64,000 nt of DNA, taken from positions 124,001 through 188,000 of the forward strand of contig JAKZAP010000054.1 in the NCBI GenBank assembly GCA_023053575.1, in the 5' to 3' direction. Source of the DNA: Branchinecta lynchi. Taxonomy: Eukaryota > Arthropoda > Branchiopoda > Anostraca > Branchinectidae. The notes below the pieces were generated by a model that searched no databases, was not told where the DNA came from, and worked only from the letters and a program-made list of their open reading frames with translations. A program made the position numbers and the translations under genes. Of the stretch, positions 33,147 through 45,340 are shown one piece after another. Within the stretch, counting starts at the first letter, position 1. Each line of letters opens with the position of its first letter.

Positions 33147-33895
33147 AAGCTTGTTCACACGGGACCGAAATAAACGCGTAAACAGCGGCTGACTTGTTAA
33201 ATACGAGGGATCAACTGTTTGGGGTTGACGGGATAATTAAAAAGAAAAACTTCCGAAATTCCAAATGTTCTCTTTGTTTGTAACAAAATGTATGAAATTA
33301 ACAAAAAAAATCTTGTAGGTTTGTCACAGTCAAATACAGTTGACAGATTATCAGGTAACTTAGCAATTTTTACTCACAAAGCAAATAAAATTAACTGAAA
33401 TATTTTCGTTTTTAAATGAGAACATAAGAAATAATTATCAATAAAATAAATAATGCAAAAATAGAATGCAACTTTTAGTGTTGTTCAGTCACTTCTGCGG
33501 GCTGAATGGGAAAATCATGTAAATTACTATTTTTTCTAAATAACAAAACAAAAAGCAAGCATCAACAGAACATCTCTTGATGTACCTTTTTCGAAATCGT
33601 TTAGTAATCCTCGGATGCTTAATATAAAAGCCATGCTATGTTCAACATTGGTCTGACAGAATTTGAACTGGATTGACCTAACACTTACCAAGTTTGACCT
33701 AGTTCTCCTAAATACGGTTTGTATACTGTCCCCTGAGACATCAAAGGTCGCATTCCGAAGAATTCACCTTATCTCAATAATACGCGCCTATTTAGATGAT
33801 CGGCCGCTGTTTTTTTTTTCCAACCGCTAATTACGCGCGTAAATCAGCCGCTGATGGTGAACTGGCCGCTGTTTCGGCCCCGTGTTAGCAAGCTA
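33147..33895. mobile_element. Harbinger-like MITE (unit 2)
   Basis: Counterpart of 16013-16761 with TAA on both sides. Confidence 0.65.
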
Positions 33896-34589
33896 TAACT
33901 TGACGATATTCAGGATAATCCAGTTCGGACCAATCAAAACTTCCAAACAAAACTGTCCAACAAAACTTGGTGGGGGGCTCTAATTCTGCCTCTTTGGAGG
34001 TCAATTCTGCCTCTGTTGTGGGAGTGAGTCTGTGAATTCTTGCCATCAGCCCATCTGCTGGGAGCCCTGGCGGAATTCAAAGATGATATACGCGCACGCT
34101 TCACAAGTCATCTAGTCCGAACTGTATCAGGAAATTAAAGAGTGTTTTGGTACTGAGTTCTATTTAAAGTTGAAAATCCCAGTAAAATTTATTCGTTTGT
34201 GGATCCAGGCAAGAGCAAACTGTCTACCAGTACTTGGAAAAAGCTTTTGGAAAAGGAAAAGCGCAGTATCCTTGTCCTTTTTGTAATTAGAGCGATGAGG
34301 CCATGTTCTCTTGAGGTGTGAGCAGCTTTCTAATATAAGGGGTACTCTTTTTCAGAATGGGGGGGATGAGCTACTTCTAGGTATCCTTAAGTCTACAAAT
34401 GCTAGGTCTATAGTGTGTTTTGGCAACATGGTAGAAAAAGTTATTAGTTTAGCAGAAAGTCGGTAGGATATTAAGTTAAGAATGTGAGGTTGTTTGTTAG
34501 TAGAGATTGTTCTTTGTTTTGTTTTTCTGTATATGGCTTAATCGCTTTCAAATACAGATATATATACGCGCTTAATTAACGGTAAAAAG

Positions 34590-34939
34590 AACAAGACCAA
34601 AGGTTTCGATGGGATGCCAAAACTTTAATATTTGATCCATACAATTATGTCTTGCAGATAGGCCTATCCAGGAAACTTAATTCTTTAATTTTACCTATTA
34701 ACATTTTTACTATTACAATTTAGATACAGATTAATACCAATGGCTAGTCATCTGAGAAAACTAAGCTCAGATTCAGCATATGTGTTACCCCTACATGTCA
34801 TATCTACTTTGACGAAATTGATCGAAACTTCCTTCCTGCCAAATATCCGGTTCCGGCCAGATTCCAGATGAACTACTTGTCGGGCAAAAAATTAAGCTCA
34901 AAACAAAATCAGCGCATCCCTTTATGGGATCCCAAAACG
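34590..34939 (-). repeat. G element, short, reversed (unit 2)
   Basis: Counterpart of 17456-17805. Confidence 0.7.
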
Positions 34940-35348
34940 TAAACGTCGGTGTAAAAGCGGGCTTTGTTCGTTATTATTGGCGATCGACAGCTATCTTATG
35001 GTGAAGCGCTTGCAAACTCAATCTCCCCACATTGGACCAAAGATACGAGCAGATTATCCTTAGGTTTGGGAAGTTTCTTCTCTCGAAACCCCAGCATCGA
35101 GACATCTTACCACCCACTGCACCGCCCAACAACCGTACGCGTCACCAAAATAAACTGGTTCCAGTAGCTTCGCGAACGAACCACCACGCAAATTCGTTTG
35201 TACCTTTTTTTTACGGATTTGCTAAACAAAGCCGAGTGATATTTTCTTCTTTTATTTTGTTTTTTATGTTAGATTGTTATTTAGTATAGTGAAGCAACGC
35301 AAATTAGCTGTCAGCTACGATGTTGTCTAAACAAACCTATCTCTCTCT

Positions 35349-36352
35349 CTAACTGGAGGGATACCTATGACATCGCAAAAATGTCTCCTCTCGAAGGGAA
35401 CGAGATATTTTGATGAAACTTGTTGTTAGGATTCATTTGGTCAAGGGTAAGGTCAAGTTCGTAGATGGGCTCTGTAGCCCTACATTTAGGGGTGGGGGAG
35501 GGGTTCAAATTAAGGGACAAGCAAAATATTTTTAAACAGCTAATGAGACAGTCGATTATGGGTTAAGAAGGCATGCTGAGCACGATATTGAAAACCATTT
35601 TCTCGCCGGACAAGTAGTTCGTCCGGAATCCGGCAAAAACCGGAAAGTTGGTTAAAAGTGAAAGTTTTATTTGAAGTTGATTAGATGTTCGATTTAGGGG
35701 TAAGAAAACATGTTGAATACGATGGTGAGAATCATTTTCTCGCCAAACAAGTAGTTCATCCGGAATCTGGTGAAAACCGGAAATTTGGTTAAAAGTAAAA
35801 GTTTCATTCGAAGTTGATTAAATGTTCGATTTAGGGGTGAAAAGATACGCTGAAGACGATAGTAGAAACCATTTTCTAGTCGAACAACTAGTACGACCGG
35901 AATCCGGCCAAGACCGGAAATTTTTTTAAAAGCAAAAGTTTGATTGGATGACAGATTAAGGGGTAAGAAGAGAGGCTGAGTTTGTATAGGACAATCATTT
36001 TTTAACCGAACATATAATTAGTCCGGAATCCGGTTGTAACCGGAATTTTCTTTTAAGTCAAAGTTTTATTAAAGTTGATTACATGTTCTTTACAGGGATA
36101 AGGAGATACGCTAGATTCGCTTCTGAATTTTCTTGTTTTGCTGGACTAGTAGTTCTCTCGGAATTCGGACGAAACCGGAAACTTGGCAGAAGTAAAGCAG
36201 AAAGGCTCGGTCAGTATCGTCAAAATATATATGGCTTGTAGAAGTATATCTGAACTTCGTTTCTCTGATGATTAGCCTGGCGAAGACAAGACCCAATTGT
36301 CTGAATCAAATATTAGATTTTTGGGATCCCATCGACACCTTTGGTCTTGTTC
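35349..36352 (+). repeat. G element, plus (unit 2)
   Basis: Counterpart of 18215-19218, followed by the same LINE tail at 36353-36386. Confidence 0.75.
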
Positions 36353-36388
36353 AAAATGGCGGGTTACAAATAAATTACTGACTTACTT

Positions 36389-36794
36389 TACGCCTATATC
36401 GAACCTCGAATCAACTTCAGATAAACTGTAACTTTTACCAAATTTTCCAGTTTTGACCGGATTCCGGGCGAACCATTTTTCCGGCGAGAAAATAAGCTTC
36501 AGATACGGGTTCAGCATGCCTCCTTATCACTACATCGAACCTCTAATCAACTTCAGATAATACTTTTTAAGGTTTTCTGGTTAAGGCCGGATTTCGGGCG
36601 AACTACTTGTCCGGGTAGAAAAAACAATAGTCTTATACGGATTCAGCATGTCTTCTTACCTCGAGATCGAAAATTTAATCAACTTCAAATGAAACTTTTC
36701 CTGAAACTTTCCGGTTTTCGCCAGATTACGAACGAAGTAATTGTCCGGCGAGAAAAAAAGTCATAGGTATCACGTTACTTACGTTTTGGGATAA
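36389..36794 (-). repeat. G array, reversed (unit 2)
   Basis: Counterpart of 19255-19660. Confidence 0.7.
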
Positions 36795-37596
36795 AAAAAA
36801 AAACACTATTTGTGCGTATTTTCATTGTGTTCACCGATGAGGATTGAGGATTATAAATCCTTGGAGATGTCACCCTTGGTGACTCTGGGGACAATCAGCA
36901 GACTGTGATTTATGGTTTTCAGTCTCACTTGACGATATTCAGGATCACAGGCGTTACTAGCCAACACAAAAATATTGGGGGGGGGGGCAAGGTATTTGCC
37001 AAATGGCCAGTCATTCTACCGACTTTTTTTGCCGGGAGAAACACTGTTTGTAAGGAATGTTTTGAAAAAAAAATCTACTGATTTCAAGAAAAACCGACTG
37101 TCTTTAAGGAAAATCGCCATTTTTACTCCTTCTTACTCCCAAACCAAGGATCACAAACCAGTTCACATCTAGACCAGTTTTCCATTTTTTTTCTCTATCC
37201 AGGCCGTCCTCAAGCTTTCTACAGACCGAGGATATGGTCGCATCGGAATCCCAAAACTAAGGGAAGAAATGATGTTGGTGAATCGGTACTCTGGTCAGAA
37301 TTCCAACCATCCTACCGTATTTTCCCCACCCCCAAACTACTAACCCACACTGCCCCACTAATGCTGAATCTCAGAGACATGCAATCCGGTTCCCATCGTC
37401 AAGCTTTCCATTATATAAAACGGCTTCCGCAAACCCATAACACCATATAGTGTCCGGGCGCCCGAAATGACTACGAACATGGGCGGACTCAAACCAAGAA
37501 ACAAAAGTGAAGCTAACTACAGCCTATATTCGTTAAAATAGAACCGCTGGGAATTTTAACAGACTGGCGACTCTACAAAGACAAAACACGCAGGTG

Positions 37597-38059
37597 ACAC
37601 TACGTAGACACGACACTACGAAGACACGACACTACATCGAAACGAAAAAAGCGTCAGTACATCGACACGTCACTACAGAGACACGACGGAACGAAGACCG
37701 ACACTACATGGACACGACGGTACAAGTACCGACACTACATGGACACGACGGTACGAGTATCGACACTACATAGACACGACGGTACAGGTACCGACACTAC
37801 GTAGACACTTTTTGATTTTCGACGTAGTGTCGGATTTTGTCCTCGTAGTGACGTGTCCACGTAGTGTCGTTCGACGTACCATCGTGTCTGCGTATTGTCG
37901 TTCGATGTACCGTCGTTTCTACGTAGCGTCGTTCGATGTACCGTCGTGTCCACGTAGTGTCGGTTTTTTTGTCCACGTAGTGACGGGAAATCTGTCCATG
38001 TAGCGTCGGATTTTGTCCACGTACTGACGTGTCTACGTAGTGTCGTGTCTATGTAGGGG
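37597..38059. repeat. Second inverted array (unit 2)
   Basis: Counterpart of 20463-20925, same number of words. Confidence 0.85.
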
Positions 38060-38068
38060 CGCGAACCC

Positions 38069-38434
38069 CTTTTGGCGAAGTTCGCATTGCATAACTCGCA
38101 AACTCGTCTTGGCCGTGAAAGCGCTAAGAAGTCGTAGTTACAAAACGAAACAATGTCGAAAGGCGGGGATTCCAGAAGCTTATGATTCCATAATGGAGCT
38201 AGAGATAATATAAAAGACAGAATAAGCAAGAGGGCTCCGTTAATGAACAAAGTCCGAGACAAGTCCGAGTCCTTGAAGAAGGCGTCTCGAGACCTTCTCG
38301 GGACGAGTCCAGAGTCCGAGTTCACAGCTCTAGCGGACGGACAGCTCCGTGAACGACGAGTCCGAGTGCTTGAAAAAGGTGTCTCGAGACGAATCGAGAT
38401 TCCTGAGTCAACCAGCTTACAACCACAACACAAA
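38069..38434. repeat. Interspersed repeat shared with 44.69-44.89 kb (unit 2)
   Basis: Counterpart of 20935-21300. One base differs near 38183 and one near 38450. Confidence 0.6.
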
Positions 38435-39101
38435 TCTGGGGAAAAAGGCCCAACTTATAATAATAATAATAAGAATAATATAATGCAAAAATAAGGCACA
38501 TGGCGTCTACAAGAGATTCCCAACCAATCTTTCTTCTTTTGTTCTTTATTTAAAGTCTATCGATGTTCCCATCCTTGTTTAATTTTAATTATTATTTACT
38601 ATTTATTTTTGTTTAATTGCGACTGTGCCTTGGCGTTGCTCTCGATTAACTGTATGATTATATAGCGGATGGATGCTATTGGGTATGATTCTTCATGTTT
38701 AAGATAATTTGGTTTTATTTATTTTTTCTGTGTGCGCTCGAGCTCTGCTCTCAGCAGCAGAAAGTGATAATGATAGATTTTCGTTTGCAAATAAAGATAC
38801 TTGAACCCTCTTCAGAAACCTTATTTCACTGACATTCTTGCATAATCGAACAACTCCAAAAACAGAGATGAGCATTTTCCCGACCCTTCCTCGTTTTTGG
38901 TTTATTTATTTCAAAAGATAGCTCACATCACATCACAAATACTGGATAGAAAACCGATATAAGTAAGCCGAAAGAAGAAAAAAAAAGGAAAAGTAAGCCT
39001 GCTTCAATCAAGAATGGGTTGGAACCCAATAATATGTTCTTTCCCCCAAGCTTCCTTGGGAACGCGGCTTTCCTCAAGGACCTAAGCCCCGATATTTGCA
39101 G

Positions 39102-39320
39102 TCGTTGATGCCAATCGTCTTGAGTATTGATCTTCCCGAGAACTCACTACACCTGGAACCAAACTTCCAGTACGTCCAGAAAAAGTGCGGAGTCCAGATC
39201 CGGGTTCGACCGAGGGCCAGGGGCGTACCCGGCAGCATCTCCGTCAAAGGATCGGAGTTCGATGTCAGAAATTTGAAGGAGGCCGTTTTCAGGATTATGC
39301 AGCATGTTCTTCGGTCCATG
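39102..39320 (+). CDS. BICC1: Bicaudal-C homolog exon, unit 2 copy
   Basis: Identical in protein sequence, splice borders and phase 0-0 to 21968-22186. With 219 bp and equal phases, two copies in one gene would keep the frame and double the KH-like segment, a layout I do not know in Bicaudal-C proteins. An uncollapsed haplotype or two partial gene copies are therefore more likely than a functional exon pair. No upstream or downstream Bicaudal-C exon is visible, so this cannot be decided here. Confidence 0.7.
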
Positions 39321-39433
39321 GTAAGCCACATTTGTTATGTATTGACTTTGTTATTTTTTCTGTGCTTATTTTCTTTCCTTCTTTATAGTCTGTATCTTTG
39401 TTCTTCTTCTTCATCTTTTTGGAAAAGATGAAA

Positions 39434-41193
39434 TTGCGGGATCTAGCTATCCCGCGAGTATCTCGAACTTGTGTTTGTTCTTCCCACCAAGTTTCATCTC
39501 GATCCCTCCACTCTAAGCGTTTCACAAGATTTCTGGTTCCCTCCTCCAACTCCCACCAGTGTCATCGGATCCGGTCCGGATTTATAGTGGGACGTCTGAG
39601 ACACAAGGTCATCCTAAATATCAAATTTCATCAAGATCCGATCACTTGTTCGCAAGATAAAAAATACCTCAAATTTTGGCTTCCCCTCCCTCCATTCCCC
39701 CTCCCAGATGATCGGATCGAGGGAATGACTATTTCCTATTTAATCTGGTCGGGTCCTGGACATGCCTACCGATTTTCAGCGTCCCAGCACATCAGGAAGC
39801 ACCAAACTCGCGGGATCACTAGAAATTCCGACCCCCCCCCCCCCAACTCCTCCAAAGTGAGCGGCCGTTCCAGTTATGTCAGTCAGGTATCTAGGACTTG
39901 TGCTTGTTCTTTCCACCAAGTTACCATCCAGATCTCTCCACTCTAAGCGTTTCTCAAGATGTCCGGTTCCCTCCTCCAACTCCCCCAGTGTCATCGGATC
40001 CGGTCCGGATTTAAAGTGGGACGTCTGAGACACGAAGTCATCCTAAATATCAACTTTCGTCAAGATCCGATCACCCGTTGGCAAGTTAAAAATACCTCAA
40101 TTTTTCGGCTCCCCCCCTCCGTCCACTCCCCCCAGATGGTCGTATCGGGGAAATGACTTTTACCTATTTAATCTGGTCGGGACGCTGACATGCCTGCCAA
40201 TTTTCGTCGTCCTAGCACATCAGGAAGCACCAAACTCGCGGGATCACTAGAAATTCGGACTCCCCCCCCCCAACTCCTCCTCCAAAGTGAGCGGATCCGT
40301 TCCGATTATGTCAGTCAGGTATCTAGGACTTGTGCTTGTTCTTTCCACCAAGTTTCATCCAGATCTCCCCACTCTAAGCGTTTCTCAAGATTTCGGTTCC
40401 CTCCTCCAACTCCCCCCAGTGTCATCGGATCCGGTCCGGATTTAAAGTGGGACGTCTGAGACATGAAGTCTTCCTAATATCAACTTTCGTCAAGATCCGA
40501 TCACCCGTTCGCAAGTTAAAAATACCTCAATTTTTCGGCTCCCCCCTCCCTCCACTTCCCCCAGATGGTTGGATCGGGGAAGACCACCGAACTGGCAGGA
40601 TCACTAGAAATTTGGACTCCCCCCCCCCCCAGCTCCCCCAAAGTGAGGGGATCCGTCAGTCAGGTATCTAGGATACCTGACTGACAGTTTCCACCAAGTT
40701 TCATCCAGATCTGTCCACTCTAAGCGTTTCCCAAGATTTCTGGTTTCCCCCTCCAACTCCACCCGATGTCACCGGATCTGGTCTGGATTTAAAATGGTTT
40801 CAGTTTCATTAAGATCCGATCACCCGTTCGTAAGCTAAAAATATCTAATTTTTCCTTATTTTTCTGGATTCCTCCTCCCCCCACTCCATCCCCAGATGGT
40901 CGGATTGGGGAAGCGACTATTTCTGATTTAATTTGGTCCGGTCCCTGATATGCCTGCCAAGTTTCATCGTCCTAGCTTATCTGGAAGTGCCCGAAGTAGC
41001 AAAAACGGGACCGACAGACCGACTGACGGACAGAAATTACAATCGCTATATGGCACTTGGCCGAAGGGCAGGTGAATATTTCCAAGTGTTATCGTCCTAG
41101 CCTGAAGTACCCTAACTCGAGAACAGTCGCCTGACAGACCGACCGAAAAGTGATCGGTATATGGCACTTGAGCGAAGCTGCACGTGCCTTAAA
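39434..41193 (+). repeat. P repeat array with hairpin end (unit 2)
   Basis: Counterpart of 22300-24060. C-run lengths differ in several units (for example near 40615), and one T differs in GATTTAAAGTGG. Confidence 0.85.
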
Positions 41194-41333
41194 AACAGGC
41201 TCTGATTTCAACAACTTATCGATGAGTTTAGCTTAAGCCAGTCTCCAGGCTCTTTGACTTGAGCAACAGACGACAGAAAATAAGTTCTTCGGACGAGTGA
41301 GGTTCTGTCAAAAACTTGTCAAGAGCAGAATTA

Positions 41334-41475
41334 ACTTGGACTTCCCCCCCCCCACCTCCCCAAAAGTGAGCAGATCCGTTCCGGTTATGTCAGTCAGGTA
41401 TCGAGGACTTGTGCTTTTGTGTGTTTGTTGTACGATCACTTGTTCGCAAGAAAAAAAATACCTCAAATTAAATAT
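41334..41475 (+). repeat. P fragment at right edge of unit 2
   Basis: Begins ACTTGGACTTCC with a C run, then GTTATGTCAGTCAGGTATCG and ACAAACACAC-type complement words as in the reversed unit at 26905-27095. It directly joins the duplicated sequence, so it marks a rearrangement. Confidence 0.65.
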
Positions 41476-41502
41476 TCTTTGAGCCCAAGCTGACTTTGAA
41501 TC

Positions 41503-41764
41503 ATTTATTCAAACAATGTTTACAACGCATACGTCAGCTATGATTCTTCATCAGCATATTTCGGCCCTTCTTGGCAAGGGTCCTCGTCAGGCTGTCAATC
41601 CTCTGGTTCAACTTCGGGGAAGGAAACAAACCTGAAATCCAGGTTTGTAATACAGGTTTGTGAGGACCGAGTGAGGACGAGGACCCTTGCCAAGAAGGGC
41701 CGAAATATCGCTTATGAAGAATCATAGCTGACGTATCCGTTGTAAACATTGTTTGAATAAACCT
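41503..41764. mobile_element. H palindromic element
   Basis: Left arm from ATTTATTCAAACAATG with an intact minus-strand hammerhead-like core at 41559-41590. The right arm has a degraded core (GAGGACGA replaces CTGACGA at about 41674). It is preceded by the tail word AATATTCTTTGAGCCCAAGC in reverse. Confidence 0.7.
41559..41590 (-). ncRNA. Hammerhead-like ribozyme core
   Basis: Intact CTGACGA and GAAA on the minus strand. One base is missing between GAAA and CTGATG compared with other copies. Confidence 0.4.
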
Positions 41765-41802
41765 TAAATTAAATATTCTTTGAGCCCAAGCTGACTTTGA
41801 AA

Positions 41803-42061
41803 CATTTATTCAAACAATGTTTACAACGGATACGTCAGCTATTATTCTTCATCAGCGATATTTCAGCCCTTCTTGGCAAGGGTCCTCGTCAGGTTCGAGG
41901 TCAGGCTTACAGGTTTGTTACAGGATTACAGGTTTGTTTCCTTCCCCAAATTTGAACCAGAGGATTGACAGCCTGACGAGGACCCTTGCCAAGAAGAGCC
42001 CAATATCGCTGATGAAGAATAGTAGCTGACGTACCCGTTGTAAACATCGTTTGAATAAATA
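41803..42061. mobile_element. H palindromic element, adjacent copy
   Basis: A second palindrome 40 bp from the previous one. The left arm keeps the core (41861-41892, minus) with one C-to-U change in stem II giving a G-U pair. The right arm keeps CTGACGA but has lost GAAA (CCCAAT at about 42000). Two H copies side by side form an array. Confidence 0.65.
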
Positions 42062-42355
42062 CCTCAAATTTTGACTTCCCCCTCCCTCCACTCCCCCTCC
42101 CAGATGATCGGATCGAGGGAATGACTATTTCCTATTTAATCTGGCCTGGTCCCGGACATGCCTGCCGATTTTCAGCGTCCCAGCACATCAGGAAGCACCA
42201 AACTCGCGGGATCACTAGAAATTTGGACTTCTCCCCCCCCCCCCCAACTCCCCAAAAGTGATCGGATCCGTTCCGGTTATATCTGTCAGGCATCTAGGAC
42301 TTGTGCTTGTTCTTTCCACCATGTTTCATCCGGATCTCTCCACTCACATAGTGAC
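42062..42355 (+). repeat. P unit of an inverted C-P-H composite
   Basis: Reverse complement of the P unit at 7171-7436, in the order H, P, C, so the composite at 41.80-42.64 kb lies in minus orientation. Confidence 0.7.
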
Positions 42356-42640
42356 TTTTTACAACAAAAAGTCATTGAATTCTGATGTCTGCGATCTCCA
42401 CATTAATACACCGTATACTCTGTATTTATGAGTCAGCGACTCATCGCTGGTGGAATTAGTCACTTATTTATTTTATTCCTTCGGGCGGCTTCACGTTTCT
42501 TCATTGGTCTTCGAAGTTAGAATTCACCCTCGTGATATTTGACATTTAGAAGATCTAGGTGTAGTAAACGTGCTGATAGCCTTGTTTGCAGGTTAGACCC
42601 GCACCGAAATAAAGATTATGATTGTTAACAATTTAAAGTT
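42356..42640 (-). repeat. C module, inverted
   Basis: TAGTGACTTTTTACAACAAA, TATTTATGAGTCAGCGACTC and ATCGCTGGTGGAATTAGTCA correspond to the reverse complement of 6990-7170. The part beyond the CAGCGA-type hairpin differs from the 6.8-kb copy but matches 53320-53460. Confidence 0.65.
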
Positions 42641-43070
42641 TCTGGAACGCAACCTATATAACTTTCACGGTCCAGGCCAGAGTTAAATGCGACTGTGGCA
42701 CGGTAGTGTGGTTCTTGGCCGTTCTCCGTGAGTAACTGCCAAAATTGTTCTGTATTCCGCCTTAGATACAATTCAATGCCCGGCTCATAATCCATAGCAC
42801 TCAAAATAAGACAGTTAGTAGTGTAATGGCGTATTGTAGAAAGCACATATCCCTATCCCTGCCCCCCACCCCGCCCATTACCACGATAGCCGGGCACATC
42901 CGGAACAGGCGTCCGACCGAGTGCGCTGTGGCGGGGGTCGAGAATCCGCCGAGCACGCGATTAGGTATGAGGGGTGCTTTAAGGAATTCCCTAAGACGAG
43001 TCCTGGAAGTTGCCGATGAGGACTCGTCGATTGTGTACATCCTATTAACCAAGTTCCCATCGCAACCCCT
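42641..43070. other. Unassigned GC-richer stretch
   Basis: Open frames on both strands at 42801-43112 overlap fully. None has a recognisable domain. The inner part has GACTCGTC and GACGAGTC inverted words at about 42990-43030. Confidence 0.4.
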
Positions 43071-43074
43071 CACA

Positions 43075-43180
43075 TCATAGTTCAACCTTGTGCAACCCTC
43101 GGTGCAACCCAAAAGGCAGGAACGCGGGATCGAACGTAGGACCTTTCGGTCTCAGGACTCACACCGAAGCCATTGGATCT
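43075..43180 (-). repeat. tRNA-derived repeat, copy 1
   Basis: The minus strand has an RNA polymerase III B-box-like word (TACGTTCGATCCCGCG) after a short hairpin GACCGAAAGGTC. The A-box region is shortened relative to copy 2. It forms a tandem with the next entry, about 155 bp apart, each preceded by CCTCACATNATAGTTCA. Confidence 0.55.
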
Positions 43181-43199
43181 TTTAATTAACCGATTCTGT

Positions 43200-43345
43200 C
43201 GATCCTAGTAAACCAAGTTTCCACCCCACCCCTCACATTATAGTTCATCCTTGTGCAACCCAAAAGGCGGGAACATGGGATCGAACGTAGGATCTTTCGA
43301 TCTCAAGACTCACGCTCTACCACCTAAGCCATTGGAGCTTTTAAT
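43200..43345 (-). repeat. tRNA-derived repeat, copy 2
   Basis: On the minus strand, AATGGCTTAGGTGGTAGAGC fits a tRNA A box and D arm, and CTACGTTCGATCCC fits a B box. The region between them cannot form a clean anticodon arm, so this is a tRNA-like SINE or relic rather than a tRNA gene. Confidence 0.6.
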
Positions 43346-43349
43346 TAAA

Positions 43350-44689
43350 TGCTAATGAAAGTATTGCAGAGACAGGTTCGAACCCACCCACACCTCCACC
43401 TATATATCCTGAACTCACATGCCAAGACCCGTCCAGCACCCTTCCACATTCCTTCTATACCTGCCTAGACATGATTTTGCAACCTCCCTACTCCCCGCAG
43501 ACCCCCAGTGCAGAAGCGATCAAGAGATGTATTTCCACAACTCGTCACCATTCGAGCCTCGACCTGTCCAACACCCTTTGCGGTGTCGTCATGTGCCGCA
43601 AGGGGTGTATCTCTCGCTAATGGAGCTTGTTATCATAAGTGAGATCTGTGGGGGGTGAGTGGGAACAGGTTTTGCCTTTAGGGTGTCATGAGACGGGAAA
43701 AGACTTCTCATGCTTAAGACGACCAGACCTGTCTATAGACAGGCCTAGCTCCTTAGCCTCGGCCCTCTGTCCCATCAGTCCAAGAGCAGAAAATGCCAGG
43801 AGATGCGTTACCCATCATCTTGACAAGCTTCGACCCATTCGCTTTCGGGTTCCTTAAAAATCTCTATGTCTCGCTAATGAGGGTTGTCGTGAACCGACGA
43901 GGGGGTGGAGCATTCAGGGGGATAAAGGGGCAATTTGAAAACCATACTCTCGAACTGGCGATACCTACCGAGCATCCTCAGCCTAACCCTTCATTTCTCA
44001 TTCTCTGACAAGCCTAATCCAGTATACAAAATCCAATCCTGATTTTGACACAAAACCTAAAACTGATCATGGCAGATTTTCCATCCCCTGCATCTTGCAA
44101 GGAGAAGGGTTGCGCACTCTCATCCCCTCTCACTAATAGGTTAGGACTTGTATAAATAATCAGTGTAACTGTGCAATTTGGCAACAACTCAGCGAATTCT
44201 TTTCTTTCCATGGTGGGATTTCTCTTCGATGAACAGTCCGAAACTCGTTCATTTGTTAGTTATTATGGTATTAACCCCTATGTAACGGGCCGTGGAGCTT
44301 TGTAGGGGTCGAAGTTTATTTTGTTCCTTTTGACCAGACAAGACCTATCCACTTGACTGATCTATTTCCAAACCCTTAACAAAGAGACCTCAACCTTTTC
44401 GTTTAATGATTGTCGTTTGAATTTTTTTTTTACTTAAAGCACAACTCCTACTAGAAATGATCTTCAGAAAAAAACTTCTCGAAAATACCATTACTTTACA
44501 TCTAAATTTAGCGATTTTCTTGTTAGCTCCTGACGACTCTGCACAGCATTCCTGCTCTCCAACGCGGAGGTTGGGCGCAAAAACTTGAAAACTTAACGCT
44601 CCGTTGATAACAAAGTACGAAATCTAAGCAAACAAAATTAGTCAAAAACAGAAGACTCTCATATCCTTGTGTGTGAAAGAGTTATCAGC
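43350..44689. other. Unassigned stretch
   Basis: C-rich sequence from 43380 to 43600, with the words CGACCTGTCCAACACCC and AAGACCCGTCCAGCACCC as a loose direct repeat about 140 bp apart, then ordinary sequence. Short frames at 43419, 43639, 43793 and 44014 have no recognisable motif. Confidence 0.4.
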
Positions 44690-44890
44690 GGACGTTTAAG
44701 ATTCTGGCAAACTTTGCGTTGTGTAACAGGCAAAACTCGGCACGGCCGAAAATGCACTAAAAATTCATAGGCACAAAATGAAACAATGAAGAAAGATGGG
44801 GATTTCAAAAGTTTATAATTCCATAACGGAGCTAGGTATATTATACAATGCAGAATAAGCAAGAGGGGTCCTTTAATGTCATGAATAAAT
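44690..44890 (+). repeat. Interspersed repeat, partner of 20.94-21.12 kb
   Basis: Diverged copy of the repeat at 20935-21120 (GAAACAATGAAGAAAG, ATAATTCCATAACGGAGCTA, CAGAATAAGCAAGAGGGG). The match stops at the ATGAATAAATAAA stretch. Confidence 0.6.
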
Positions 44891-45039
44891 AAAAAAAAAA
44901 ACAGGGTGAGATGCAAACTCAAAGATGCAAACAATTTTTAAGCAAGACCCTTGAGATAAGAATGACGGTGGACCCTTGGAAATCACGAGAGTATATTGTT
45001 TTATAATTTGTATTTATTTTTTCCCCACGGCTGTAACGA

Positions 45040-45340
45040 TGCGCACTTTAAGGGCCCTAGAAATTCATCTGTAATCAACACCCTTTCGGCAAAAATGATC
45101 CTAGGTCCTTTAGGATCATGAATGTACATGGTTTGGTCATAAGTATTTTTTTTTTTTACTTTTCGGTTAAGATGCGCACTTTAAGGGTGCTAGAAATTCG
45201 TTTTTAATACTTTAAGGGTGCTAGAAATTCATTTCTTATCAGAAGCGTTGAGGAAAAAATTATCATGGGCTCATGGGGAACATTAAAATGTAGGTTTTGC
45301 TTAAAAGTTTTTTTGTACTTTGCGGTTAAGCTGAGTACTT
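45040..45340 (+). repeat. Degenerate ~120-bp repeats before P array
   Basis: GCGCACTTTAAGGG followed by CTAGAAATTC occurs at about 45050 and 45175, with further partial copies at about 45210 and 45325. They are inverted relatives of 5330-5720, and in both places the block joins P units. Confidence 0.55.

Larger units (their letters stand above)
25455..41333. repeat. Tandem duplication, unit 2 (15.88 kb)
   Basis: Near-identical to 8348-24200. Its own differences include a 26-bp local duplication of the GAACAAGTAGTTCGCC segment near 25920, one or more extra C in the run at about 28096, and scattered single-base changes. It ends at GCAGAATTA, after which a P fragment replaces the T module. Confidence 0.9.

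Noticed and set aside
43264..43340. Functional tRNA gene
   Set aside because: A and B boxes are present but no anticodon stem or acceptor stem can form.
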